Origin: Agrobacterium pusense
Lineage (GTDB): Bacteria; Pseudomonadota; Alphaproteobacteria; Rhizobiales; Rhizobiaceae
Direction of reading: 5' to 3'
NCBI RefSeq assembly: GCF_900102105.1
Contig: NZ_FNBB01000002.1
Location: 620,001 to 684,000 of the forward strand
DNA length: 64,000 nucleotides
Each line of letters starts with the position of its first letter. The first letter of the stretch is position 1. A program made the translations under genes and the position numbers. Below are positions 26,818 through 35,886 of the stretch, piece by piece. Below the pieces are notes generated by a model that worked only from the letters and a program-made list of their open reading frames with translations, did not search any database and was not told the DNA's origin.

Positions 26818-26868
26818 CGAATCAGTGATTTAGTTCGTGGCTATGCTACCCTAAACTAAGGTGATTCG
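26818..26868. promoter_or_regulatory. Imperfect dyad upstream of popZ
   Basis: Outer arms CGAATCA and TGATTCG, inner arms TTTAG and CTAAA, nearly symmetric about 26843. It could be an operator or a structured leader of the popZ transcript. Confidence 0.3.
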
Positions 26869-27073
26869 GGGTGTGCGTATTTCTGCCCCGCATGACCCCT
26901 GCAGCGGGTTGCGAAGATGCGGAGCGTCTTTCTCAGGCCTGTTGCAGACTGTCGGCGCGGCGGTTGTTTTCGGCTGCCGCTGCCGTGATGTGCAGATTGA
27001 ACAGGTGCGAAGTGCCCCTGGCATCCGAAGGGATGCGAGGCTGGGTGCTAGAGAGTGGAAACCGGGGATTGAT

Positions 27074-28036
27074 ATGGCTCAGCCAAGCGTAGCGCGTGAA
27101 CCGTCCATGGAAGAGATTCTGGCGTCGATACGCCGGATCATCGAAAGCAACGAGCCAGGGCCCGCCGGCGCATTTTCCGGCCAGTTACCGCCGGTTTATG
27201 ACGATGAGGACGAGGCGGCAGGCGACGCAACTTACATGACGGAGCCAGCCAGCCCGCCAGCCCGCGTCCCTCCGCCGGCAAACCAGGCCTTTGGCGCACG
27301 GCCTGCACAGGATTTTTCACCGGCTTATGAACAATCCCTGGCCGAGCCCCAGGAAATCCCCGTCGAAAAGACGATGTCGCTCGCCGATGTCGCCGCGCGG
27401 GTTCGCGCTGCCGCAGACCGCAACGCCGCCATGGGGCCGCAGGCCTTCGCCTCGCAGGGCCAGCGCGCGGCGATGCAGGCTTCTCCAGCTTCCTCTTCTC
27501 CCGCCGTGGCGCAGACCGAACGGGCCGCCCCACAGCGTCCGACGGATGTACGGCCGCTGATGGTGGCGGCTGCGGCAACTGCTGCGGAACAGCAGGCGCC
27601 CGCCGCTTCCGAGGACCGGGCCGCTGCCGCTGCCATTGAAAGCGCGCCTGTACCGGAAAACCATTTTGATCATATGGCGCTGCGCGGTGCGATTGAAACC
27701 GCCGTCGCCGAGGAAGTTTTCGACATCGACGTGCCGGAACCCATTGCCGAGGCGCCGTCACTCGATCTGGTTGCGCCGCAGCCGGAAGACAAAGCACAGG
27801 CCGGCTCCGACCTGTCGCTCAACCTCATCTCGGCCGCCGCGGGCGCGCAGATCGCGCGTTCCTTCAGTGAGCTGGCCGAGGTTTTCGACGGCGTCGAACG
27901 TCGTTCGATCGAGGACATGGCGGCCGAGATGCTGCGTCCGATGCTGCAGGAATGGCTGGAAGACAATCTGCCAACCCTGGTTGAGCGTCTCGTGCGCGAA
28001 GAAATCGAGCGCGTGGCGCGCGGCTCGCGCCGCTGA
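27074..28036 (+). CDS. popZ: Polar organising protein PopZ (DUF2497)
   Basis: 320 residues from the ATG at 27074. The conserved N-terminal helix is SMEEILASIRRIIESNE. A long low-complexity Pro/Ala/Gln-rich linker (about 25-235) follows, then a C-terminal helical oligomerisation region (about 255-320: ARSFSELAEVFDGVERRSIE, then AEMLRPMLQEWLEDNLPTLV). In Agrobacterium PopZ marks the growing pole and is needed for normal division and chromosome segregation. A hairpin terminator follows and valS lies downstream. Confidence 0.9.
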   Translation: MAQPSVAREPSMEEILASIRRIIESNEPGPAGAFSGQLPPVYDDEDEAAGDATYMTEPASPPARVPPPANQAFGARPAQDFSPAYEQSLAEPQEIPVEKTMSLADVAARVRAAADRNAAMGPQAFASQGQRAAMQASPASSSPAVAQTERAAPQRPTDVRPLMVAAAATAAEQQAPAASEDRAAAAAIESAPVPENHFDHMALRGAIETAVAEEVFDIDVPEPIAEAPSLDLVAPQPEDKAQAGSDLSLNLISAAAGAQIARSFSELAEVFDGVERRSIEDMAAEMLRPMLQEWLEDNLPTLVERLVREEIERVARGSRR

Positions 28037-28106
28037 TTTTACGCTGGCCGCAGGGCCGGGTGCTTCCCGCCCGCCTCGGGAGACGTGGCATTGGCGTTAA
28101 ACAGGG

Positions 28107-28133
28107 GCCGCCCGGCACAGGGGCGGCTTTTTT
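28107..28133 (+). terminator. Terminator of popZ
   Basis: Stem GCCGCCC/GGGCGGC with a GGCACAG loop and TTTTTT. Confidence 0.92.
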
Positions 28134-28274
28134 ATTGAAGATGAAAGCGTTATCGGGGCATAGTCGGCCATCGGGTCGCTCACGGAGCGTCCTGAGGGTC
28201 GGTTTCTGTTGACTCTCGACTGTCCATCCTTATTTAAAAAATCCACACAAGAACTCTAAAATTCAGGTCAGGAA

Positions 28275-31118
28275 ATGCTCGAAAAGACCTACGATTCCGC
28301 CACCGTCGAACCGAAGATCGCCAAAGCCTGGGACGAGGCTAACGCTTTTCGTGCCGGCGCCAACGCCAAGCCGGGCGCGGAAACCTTCACCATCGTCATC
28401 CCGCCGCCGAATGTGACGGGGTCCCTGCACATGGGCCATGCGCTCAACAACACGCTGCAGGATATTCTGGTCCGCTTCGAGCGCATGCGCGGCAAGGATG
28501 TGCTGTGGCAGCCGGGCATGGATCATGCCGGCATCGCCACGCAGATGGTCGTCGAGCGCAAGCTGATGGAGCAGCAGCTTCCAGGCCGTCGCGACATGGG
28601 CCGCGAGGCCTTCGTGGAGAAGGTGTGGGAATGGAAGGCCGAATCCGGCGGCCTGATCTTCAACCAGCTGAAACGTCTCGGCGCGTCCTGCGACTGGTCG
28701 CGCGAACGCTTCACCATGGATGAAGGTCTCTCCGAGGCTGTTCTCGAAGTTTTCGTCACGCTCTACAAGCAGGGCCTGATCTACAAGGACAAGCGCCTCG
28801 TCAACTGGGATCCCAAGCTGCTGACTGCGATTTCCGACATGGAAGTCGAGCAGATCGAGGTCAAGGGTAATCTCTGGCACCTGCGCTATCCGCTCGAAAA
28901 GGGCGTTACCTATCAGTACCCGACCGCATTCGACGAGGAGGGCAAGCCCACCGAGTTCGAGACCCGCGACTATATCGTTGTCGCCACGACGCGTCCGGAA
29001 ACCATGCTTGGCGATACCGGTATTGCCGTGAACCCGGAAGACGAACGGTACAAGGGCATCGTCGGCAAACACGTCATCCTGCCCATTGTCGGTCGCAGGA
29101 TTCCCATCGTCGCCGATGATTACGCCGACCCGACCGCCGGTACGGGTGCGGTCAAGATCACGCCCGCGCATGATTTCAACGACTTCGAAGTCGGCAAGCG
29201 CTGTGGCCTGCGCGCCATCAATGTCATGAATATCGATGGTACCATCTCCATCAAGGAGAATGAGGATTTCCTCGAAGGCCTCGACCATCCGGCGGCGCTG
29301 CACGGCGCATGGGACCGGCTGGAAGGTCAGGACCGTTTTGCCGCCCGCAAGATCATCGTCGAAATTTTTGAGGAAGCCGGCCTGCTCGACAGGATCGAGC
29401 CGCACAAGCATGTGGTGCCGCATGGCGACCGCGGCGGCGTGCCGATCGAGCCGCGCCTGACGGACCAGTGGTGGGTCGACAACAAGACGCTGGCGCAGCC
29501 GGCGATTGCCTCGGTTCGCGAAGGCCGCACCAATTTCGTGCCGAAGAACTGGGAAAACACCTATTTCCAATGGATGGAGAACATCCAGCCCTGGTGCATC
29601 TCGCGGCAATTGTGGTGGGGACACCAGATTCCGGCATGGTACGGCCCGGACGGGCAGGTGTTCGTCGAGAAGACCGAGGAAGAGGCGCTGCAGGCGGCCA
29701 TCCAGCATTACATCGCCCATGAAGGCCCGTGGAAGGCCTGGGTCGAGGAAAAGCTTGAGAACTTTGCTCCGGGCGAAATCCTGACGCGCGACGAAGATGT
29801 GCTCGACACCTGGTTCTCTTCCGCGCTCTGGCCGTTTTCGACGCTCGGATGGCCGGAACAGACGCCGGAACTGGCGCGCTATTATCCGACAAAGGTGCTT
29901 GTCACCGGCTTCGACATCATCCCCTTCTGGGTGGTGCGGATGATGCAGATGGGCCTGCATTTCATGAAGGACGACGCCGGTAACCCGGTTGAGCCGTTCA
30001 GCACGGTCTATATTCATGCGCTGGTTCGCGACAAGAACGGCCAGAAGATGTCGAAATCCAAGGGCAACGTCATCGACCCGCTGGAACTGATCGATGAATA
30101 TGGTGCCGATGCGCTGCGTTTCACGCTTGCCATCATGGCGGCGCAGGGTCGCGACGTGAAACTCGATCCGGCACGTATTGCGGGTTACCGCAATTTCGGC
30201 ACGAAGCTCTGGAATGCGACGCGCTTTGCCGAGATGAATGGCGTGAAGCGTGACCCGCATTTCCTGCCGGAAACCGCCTCGCTGACGATCAACCGCTGGA
30301 TCCTGACCGAGCTTGCCAACACGGCCCGCGATGTGACGGCGGCACTTGAGAACTTCCGCTTCAACGATGCGTCAGGCATTCTCTACCGTTTCGTCTGGAA
30401 CCAGTTCTGCGACTGGTATCTGGAACTGCTGAAGCCGGTCTTCGGCGGCGACGATGAAAAGGCCAAGTCGGAATCGCAGGCCTGCGCGGCTTATGTTCTG
30501 GATGAGATCTACAAGCTGCTGCATCCTTTCATGCCGTTCATGACGGAAGAGCTTTGGGCGCATACGGCCGGTGAGGGCAAGGAGCGCGACGATCTGCTTT
30601 GCCTTACCGACTGGCCGGAGCCGGAGTTCCGCGACGACGCCGCGGCTGCGGAAATCAACTGGCTGATCGATCTCGTGTCCGGCATTCGTTCGACGCGCGC
30701 CGAGATGAACGTGCCGCCGGGTGCCACTGCCTCGCTGGTGGTCGTTGGCGCCAATACCTCCACGGAAGCACGGCTCGATCGCCACGCCGCCGCTATCCGC
30801 CGTCTGGCGCGGGCCGATGAAATCCGTGCCGCCGATGTCGCGCCGAAGGGATCGGCCCAGATCATCGTCGGTGAGGCGACCATCTGCCTGCCGCTTGGCA
30901 ATCTGGTCGATCTTGCGGCCGAAAAGGCTCGTCTCGAGAAGGCGATCGGCAAGGTGGACGCGGAAATGGAACGCATCGACAAGAAGTTGTCGAACGAGAA
31001 ATTCGTGGCCAATGCCGATCCGGAAGTCGTTGCCGCCGAACGCGAGCGCAAGGCTGAGCTTGAAATTCAGCTCACAAGCCTGAGAACGGCGCTCACGCGG
31101 GTAAGCGAAGCGGGGTAA
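28275..31118 (+). CDS. valS: Valyl-tRNA synthetase
   Basis: 947 residues. The class I HIGH motif reads PPPNVTGSLHMGHALN and the KMSKS motif is KMSKSKGNVIDPLEL. In between is the editing (CP1) domain with TTRPETMLGDT. The C-terminus (about 875-945) is a coiled coil rich in Glu/Lys, as in other ValRS. It charges tRNA-Val and hydrolyses Thr-tRNA-Val. It has a terminator of its own. Confidence 0.98.
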   Translation: MLEKTYDSATVEPKIAKAWDEANAFRAGANAKPGAETFTIVIPPPNVTGSLHMGHALNNTLQDILVRFERMRGKDVLWQPGMDHAGIATQMVVERKLMEQQLPGRRDMGREAFVEKVWEWKAESGGLIFNQLKRLGASCDWSRERFTMDEGLSEAVLEVFVTLYKQGLIYKDKRLVNWDPKLLTAISDMEVEQIEVKGNLWHLRYPLEKGVTYQYPTAFDEEGKPTEFETRDYIVVATTRPETMLGDTGIAVNPEDERYKGIVGKHVILPIVGRRIPIVADDYADPTAGTGAVKITPAHDFNDFEVGKRCGLRAINVMNIDGTISIKENEDFLEGLDHPAALHGAWDRLEGQDRFAARKIIVEIFEEAGLLDRIEPHKHVVPHGDRGGVPIEPRLTDQWWVDNKTLAQPAIASVREGRTNFVPKNWENTYFQWMENIQPWCISRQLWWGHQIPAWYGPDGQVFVEKTEEEALQAAIQHYIAHEGPWKAWVEEKLENFAPGEILTRDEDVLDTWFSSALWPFSTLGWPEQTPELARYYPTKVLVTGFDIIPFWVVRMMQMGLHFMKDDAGNPVEPFSTVYIHALVRDKNGQKMSKSKGNVIDPLELIDEYGADALRFTLAIMAAQGRDVKLDPARIAGYRNFGTKLWNATRFAEMNGVKRDPHFLPETASLTINRWILTELANTARDVTAALENFRFNDASGILYRFVWNQFCDWYLELLKPVFGGDDEKAKSESQACAAYVLDEIYKLLHPFMPFMTEELWAHTAGEGKERDDLLCLTDWPEPEFRDDAAAAEINWLIDLVSGIRSTRAEMNVPPGATASLVVVGANTSTEARLDRHAAAIRRLARADEIRAADVAPKGSAQIIVGEATICLPLGNLVDLAAEKARLEKAIGKVDAEMERIDKKLSNEKFVANADPEVVAAERERKAELEIQLTSLRTALTRVSEAG

Positions 31119-31580
31119 CATGCCGCTTGCGGCTTTGCATGAACAAAAACGCCCCGCTAAAAACGGGGCGTTTTTGCTATGGAGCGACAGGTCGCCGTCT
31201 ATCGATTGCTGCGTTGCAACGACGAATCATGTTGCTCGCTGGAGGGCGATCATTTCTCGCCATCTCGCGCTCGAAAATCTCCCGATCAGTCAAAAAAGCC
31301 AACAAAAACGGCGTGATAAGCGGCTTTCTTCGGGAAACGCGCGTGTGTGGTTATTTGGCGACAATTCCCGTCACGCGTGGGAAATTGTTTCATTTTGTGT
31401 CGTGTCGCTTCCGTTTAATTAGAAAAATAACCTAAAATGATTATGCAAGGGGATGGACATGAAATTCTTACGTAAAAAATGGAGAAGTGTCGCAGAACTG
31501 TGCCAGTGTGCGGCAGATTGTCATTTTCCGCGAAGCGCTTCACTCTTTTGATGATCACATTGCCTTGATTGGGGAGAGAG
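31119..31580. other. 460-bp leader region of the FadL-type gene
   Basis: After the valS terminator there is an AT-rich stretch (31380-31470). A weak 30-codon ORF (31459-31551) with an AAGGGG site precedes the OMP gene. No other gene is supported. Confidence 0.4.
31147..31175 (+). terminator. Terminator of valS
   Basis: Stem AAACGCCCCG/CGGGGCGTTT with a CTAAAAA loop and a TTTTT run. Confidence 0.95.
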
Positions 31581-32870
31581 ATGGCAAAAACTGCAATTTT
31601 TCGCGGCGCGGTATGTTTCGCAGTCAGCATCGCGGCGGTAACGCCTTCACTGGCCGGCGGTCTCGAGCGCGGCGGTTATAATATCGATCTGTTGTTCGAT
31701 CCGTCCGATTACGTTCTCGACAGCTCCGCGACCTTCGTCGCACCGCAGCGCAAGGTAGAGAATGCGCGGGACAATCCGCTGAAAAGTGGTCCCTTGCCTG
31801 CATCCTGGTCCAGGACGGCAGATGATTCCGAAAACTTCTGGTCGACCCGCATCGGGGCCAAGGCATCGATCGGCGATTTCGGCGACTGCATGTTCGACTA
31901 TTCACAGCCCTGGGGCGCGCATCTCAATCCCGGTATCTGGCAGGGATCGAGCTACAATATCGAAACCAAGGTCAAGTCGCACAATTACGCGACCACCTGC
32001 CGGGTGAAGTTCGATCTTGGCAAGGGTGACTTCTCGATTATCGGCGGCGGCTTCTATCAGGAATTGAGCGGCTATAAGTATCGTCAGGTTCTCGGGCCGG
32101 CCGTTCTGGGCCTCAATCCGGCCTGGTCCAGCTTCAGCGGCGTCGGCAAACTTGAGATGGAAGGTGACGGCTGGGGCTGGCGCGCCGGCATGGCCTACGA
32201 GATTCCCGAGATCGCGTTCCGCGCCAGCCTTGTTTATAACAGCGCTGTCGATCACGATTTGACCGGCTTCGCCGATGTTAGAGGGATCCCACAGACACCG
32301 CCATCCATATCTCCGACGCTTGCAAAATATGGCGGCAAGCTCGTGCCGATCTATGGCTCTGTTTCCATGCCAGACAGCATCGAACTAAAAGTTCAATCCG
32401 GCATAGCGCCCGACTGGCTTGCTTTCGGTTCCGTGAAGTGGACAGACTGGAGCCAGATTCAGGTCATTCCTTTCTGCGCGGTCGGCACATCTCCCTGCGT
32501 CCCAAGTGGCGCAGACACCCTGAACACGCTTGACCTGTTCTATCGCGACGGCTGGACGATCTCCGGCGGCGTTGGTCACAAGTTCAACGAACAGTGGAGC
32601 GGAGCCGTCAGCCTGACCTGGGATCGCGGTACGTCCACGGTCATCGGCACCCAGACAGATACGTGGACGCTCGGCACGCAGATTGTCTATTCGCCCAACA
32701 AGAACATCGAGTTCAAGATTGCCGGCGCTCTCGGCCTCCTGACCTCGGGTAGCTCCTCCATCAATGGCGGACCCTGCGGCGCTGGTTTCACCTGCGGCAA
32801 CGAGGCAGGCTACGATTTCGGCAACGACCTCGTGGCAGCCATCTCGACGGGTGTGAAGGTCAAGTTCTGA
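31581..32870 (+). CDS. FadL/OmpP1-family outer-membrane transport protein
   Basis: 429 residues from the ATG at 31581, with GGGGAGAGAG upstream. Signal peptide MAKTAIFRGAVCFAVSIAAV is cleaved after SLAGG or nearby. The mature protein begins ERGGYNIDLLFDPSDY, the FadL-like plug region, and ends in alternating beta-strands with a final aromatic residue (VKVKF), typical for an outer-membrane barrel. It would import hydrophobic compounds such as long-chain fatty acids. Two pairs of Cys (CAVGTSPC, CGAGFTC) sit in likely extracellular loops. Confidence 0.9.
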   Translation: MAKTAIFRGAVCFAVSIAAVTPSLAGGLERGGYNIDLLFDPSDYVLDSSATFVAPQRKVENARDNPLKSGPLPASWSRTADDSENFWSTRIGAKASIGDFGDCMFDYSQPWGAHLNPGIWQGSSYNIETKVKSHNYATTCRVKFDLGKGDFSIIGGGFYQELSGYKYRQVLGPAVLGLNPAWSSFSGVGKLEMEGDGWGWRAGMAYEIPEIAFRASLVYNSAVDHDLTGFADVRGIPQTPPSISPTLAKYGGKLVPIYGSVSMPDSIELKVQSGIAPDWLAFGSVKWTDWSQIQVIPFCAVGTSPCVPSGADTLNTLDLFYRDGWTISGGVGHKFNEQWSGAVSLTWDRGTSTVIGTQTDTWTLGTQIVYSPNKNIEFKIAGALGLLTSGSSSINGGPCGAGFTCGNEAGYDFGNDLVAAISTGVKVKF

Positions 32871-32899
32871 TCTGATCCTTTCGCCGATGCTAAAATAAA

Positions 32900-32927
32900 G
32901 GTCCGGTTTACCAACCGGGCCTTTTTT
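32900..32927 (+). terminator. Terminator of the FadL-type gene
   Basis: Stem GGTCCGGTT/AACCGGGCC (one G-T pair) with a TACC loop and a six-T run. Confidence 0.92.
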
Positions 32928-33433
32928 CATGTCCGACTATGATTCCTTCTCGACAAAATTTTCTGGCCCGAAAGTTTTGTGACGATTTGGCAACACTTTT
33001 CTGCAAGCGTGGGGTCGCGTTGGAATGTGAGCATATCTGTCCATTTCCCGCCACAAACAGGGTGCTTGGCTTATGTTTAGGGCAGCGGGATCGGAAGAAC
33101 ATGCAGGCGTTTGATGTGGGCCCGCGGGGTTGCAGAAAGTGAAAACAGGTTTGGATTCAGGGTTTAAGCAAGTAATACGGGAATTTCATCCGGATTTCTT
33201 GTTTGGCGCTGACCGGTGGATGGCGGAACGCCGTTATATTGCCGGAAATTATGCCTATATCTGTCTAACTGGAAAATTTGGGCAATTGCCGCAGGAGACC
33301 ACCGGTGGTGCGCTGGAAAGTGCTGCCGGAAAGACGCAGTGTGTTCGAAAAATCGCGACCCGGCGGGGTTCGGCTTTGCAGTATTCCGCAAGTATTGGCT
33401 ATATGCCGGGAAGAGTGAGAGAAGTTCGCTGAA
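32928..33433. other. 506-bp upstream region of exoR
   Basis: No protein gene looks real here; open frames of up to 100 codons have no ribosome site and no family features. The segment is AT-richer than its neighbours and should hold the exoR promoter and any ChvI or other regulator sites, which I cannot identify by eye. Confidence 0.45.
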
Positions 33434-34228
33434 ATGCTGAAATGTGAAGCCAACGTTTTAAAGCCGCTCCTCATGGGCATGTTGCTTGCGTCGCTCGCAA
33501 TGCCTGCCGCGGCTTTTGACATCAATGCGGGCGTGACCAAGGAATCCGGCCCCTTCGACCTGTTCAAGTTCGGCTTCAAGGCCTACAAGAACGGAAACAA
33601 GGGTGAAGCTGTCGAGGCCTATCGCTACGCGGCCGAAAAGGGCCATACAGGCTCGCGCTGGGCGCTTGCCAACATGTATGCCTATGGCGATGGCGTCGCC
33701 AAGAACGACTTCGAAGCTTTCAAGATCTACAGCGAAATCGCCAATCAGGGTGTCGAACCGGGCTCGGAGGATACGGGCTTTTTCGTCAATGCGCTGCTGT
33801 CTCTCGCTGATTATTACCGCCACGGCATTCCCGGAAGCCCCGTCAAAATGGACCTTTCACAGGCCCGACAGCTTTATTTCCAGGTTGCTTCCACCTTCGG
33901 TGTGGCTGAGGCCCAGTTCCGTCTGGCAGAGATGATTCTTGCCGGCGAGGGTGGCCGCGCGGATGTGCAGCAGGCAAAGAAATGGCTCAACCAGGCCCGC
34001 AAACACGGCCATGCCGGCGCCATGTCGATTTTCGGCAACCTGATCTTCCAGGAAGGCCAGACGACGCAGGGCCTCGCCTTCATGACGGCGGCGCTGGATA
34101 AATGCACGGCGGCGGACTGCACCTGGATTCAGAACCTGCAGGAGCAGGCCTTTTCGCTGGCGGGTGAGAACGATCGCCGCGCGGCAATCGCAATGGCGCA
34201 GACCATGCGGATTGACGATCCGGATTGA
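33434..34228 (+). CDS. exoR: ExoR, periplasmic regulator of the ExoS/ChvI system
   Basis: 264 residues. A signal peptide (about 1-27, ending AMPAAA) is followed by FDINAGVTKESGPFDLFKFG and Sel1-like repeats (EKGHTGSRWALANMYAYGDG; FRLAEMILAGEGGRADVQQA; HGHAGAMSIFGNLIFQEGQT). This is the ExoR layout. In Rhizobiaceae ExoR binds the sensor ExoS (ChvG) in the periplasm and holds it off; acid or proteolysis frees ExoS-ChvI to switch on succinoglycan, virulence and type VI functions and switch off motility. The N-terminal start may be an internal Met. Confidence 0.92.
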   Translation: MLKCEANVLKPLLMGMLLASLAMPAAAFDINAGVTKESGPFDLFKFGFKAYKNGNKGEAVEAYRYAAEKGHTGSRWALANMYAYGDGVAKNDFEAFKIYSEIANQGVEPGSEDTGFFVNALLSLADYYRHGIPGSPVKMDLSQARQLYFQVASTFGVAEAQFRLAEMILAGEGGRADVQQAKKWLNQARKHGHAGAMSIFGNLIFQEGQTTQGLAFMTAALDKCTAADCTWIQNLQEQAFSLAGENDRRAAIAMAQTMRIDDPD

Positions 34229-34263
34229 AAATTGCCGCGCCAGAGCTCGGTAAAGATGGCCTG

Positions 34264-35061
34264 TCAGCCAGCGGGGCTGAAATCGAAGTAACCGCAGACC
34301 GGCACGTGGTCGGATGGTTTTTCCCACGCACGCACATGTTTTTCGATGCTGACCGATTCCAGCCTGTCGGCTGCTTCGGCTGACAGCATCAGATGGTCGA
34401 TGCGGATGCCGTTATTTTTCGGCCATGCGCGGGCCTGATAATCCCAGAAGGAATATAGTCCTGCTTCATCCGTCGTCGCACGTGCGGCATCGGTAAAGCC
34501 AAGGTTCTCCAGCTTGCGGAAGGCTGCGCGGGTCTTCGGCAGAAACAGCGCGTCACCTTCCCACACGCGGGGGTCGTGACAATCGAACGGTTCCGGAATG
34601 ACGTTGTAGTCCCCCGCGAGGATCAGCGGCTCCTCGAACGCGAGGCGATCTTCGGCAAAGCGCCGCAGCCGCTCCATCCAGGCGAGCTTGTAGGGATATT
34701 TGACCGGATCGTCAGGCGGATTGCCGTTCGGCAGGTAAAGCGAGCAGACGCGGATGGCGCCACCGTCGACGGAAAACACGCCTTCGATGAAACGCGCCTG
34801 CTCGTCGGCATCATCACCCGGCAGGCCACGATTGACCTCATCGGGCTTCACCTTGGAGAGCAGGGCAACGCCGTTGAAGCCCTTCTGGCCGTGGGTCTCG
34901 ACGTGATAACCAAGCGCCTCAATCTCCAGCCGCGGAAACCCCTCATCGACCGACTTGATCTCCTGAAGGCAGACGATATCAGGCGAAGAATCCTTCAGCC
35001 ACTGGCAGAGGTTTTCGATGCGCGCCTTGACGCCGTTGATGTTCCAGGTGGCAATCTTCAT
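34264..35061 (-). CDS. xthA: Exodeoxyribonuclease III / AP endonuclease
   Basis: 265 residues. The exonuclease III motifs are in order: KIATWNINGVKARIENL, DIVCLQEIKS, LILAGDYNVIPEP, WDYQARAWPKNNGIRIDHLM and a terminal SDHVPVCGYFDF with the catalytic His. It repairs abasic sites and 3-prime blocks in DNA. It faces exoR tail to tail. Confidence 0.95.
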   Translation of the reverse strand: MKIATWNINGVKARIENLCQWLKDSSPDIVCLQEIKSVDEGFPRLEIEALGYHVETHGQKGFNGVALLSKVKPDEVNRGLPGDDADEQARFIEGVFSVDGGAIRVCSLYLPNGNPPDDPVKYPYKLAWMERLRRFAEDRLAFEEPLILAGDYNVIPEPFDCHDPRVWEGDALFLPKTRAAFRKLENLGFTDAARATTDEAGLYSFWDYQARAWPKNNGIRIDHLMLSAEAADRLESVSIEKHVRAWEKPSDHVPVCGYFDFSPAG

Positions 35062-35205
35062 CGGAGTTTCCCTTTTGTGAGGGTACTTTTACCCGATGCA
35101 AAAGCGATTGCCACCGTTTTTGGAAGGTGAAGGCGAGGATGTGGTGGATAGAGGGGAGGTTGGTAGAGTGAACTAGGCCGCGAAGTCAGCGTCATGTCTC
35201 TACCC

Positions 35206-35274
35206 CCTCATTCCTGTGCTTGTTACAGGAATCCAGCCGACGCGCGTCTGCGCGGCGGGGAGACAGGGATGAGG
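35206..35274. repeat. Mosaic intergenic repeat, copy 4 (short, no core)
   Basis: CTCATTCCTGTGCTTGTTACAGGAATCCAGCC, followed by GACGCGCGTCTGCGCGGCG. It has arms like copy 2 but lacks the central palindrome, so it is a partial element. Confidence 0.75.
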
Positions 35275-35338
35275 CAGGAGAGGGACGCGGATCACCTCAA
35301 AGCTGAGAGCATTGAGGCAGAGCCGCGGACCGTTTCAC

Positions 35339-35671
35339 TCAGATCGAGAAGCTGGTGCCGCAGCCGCAGCTTGCCACGGCATTTGGGTTCTTGATCTGGA
35401 AGGACTGGCCGAGCAGATTATCGACGAAGTCGATTTCAGAGCCCGCCATATAGACGACCGAAAGGCTGTCGATCAGCACCTTGGCATCACCGCGCGCAAT
35501 CACGATGTCGTCATCGGCGGGGTCTTCGGCCAGATCGAACTTGTAGGAGAAGCCCGAGCAGCCGCCGCCTTCGACGGAGACGCGCAGCGCCTGTTTGCCG
35601 GCATCCGCTGCAACGATCTGGGCGATTCGCTTCGCTGCTGCTTCCGAAAGGGTAATGTCGCTGTTTTCCAT
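35339..35671 (-). CDS. erpA: A-type iron-sulfur cluster insertion protein (ErpA/IscA)
   Basis: 110 residues. The three ligand cysteines sit in VEGGGCSGFSYKFDL and at the C-terminus ASCGCGTSF. An AGGAGGAAC site precedes the ATG. A-type proteins pass Fe-S clusters from the scaffold to target enzymes. ErpA versus IscA/SufA is assigned by the conserved position next to dgt in rhizobia. It is divergent from dgt. Confidence 0.9.
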   Translation of the reverse strand: MENSDITLSEAAAKRIAQIVAADAGKQALRVSVEGGGCSGFSYKFDLAEDPADDDIVIARGDAKVLIDSLSVVYMAGSEIDFVDNLLGQSFQIKNPNAVASCGCGTSFSI

Positions 35672-35886
35672 GTCGTTCCTCCTGCCGGGGTCAAGAACCG
35701 GAGAGCAATAATCTCGTTGTCACTATTATAAACCGGTCAAATTAACGGTCTATAGCCTGTGTGAGGGCGTCTGCGCGGCGATGATGCTTTGCGCTGACCT
35801 CTGCGATAGGTATGAAGGGTGAATGAAAAGGTCAATGGCCGAGACCAAAAGGAAGTCTCGGCCTTAAGAAGTCAACAGGTGGATGC

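Larger units (their letters stand above)
26682..27073. other. 391-bp region between the PIMT-like gene and popZ
   Basis: Contains a terminator (26708-26739) and an imperfect long dyad (26818-26868). The open frame running into popZ from 26861 is not convincing as protein before the ATG at 27074. Confidence 0.5.

Noticed and set aside
28263..30260. 665-codon minus-strand frame across valS
   Set aside because: Antisense shadow of ValRS, with Arg/Asp/His-rich composition typical of such shadows.
33226..33252. GGAAC-N19-TT sequence upstream of exoR as an EcfG promoter
   Set aside because: It lies about 180 bp from the start, has no CGTT and no conserved spacing; it is likely chance.
33130..33432. 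A 100-codon plus-strand open frame upstream of exoR
   Set aside because: No ribosome site, no signal, no domain; it lies in the AT-richer upstream region and looks like chance.
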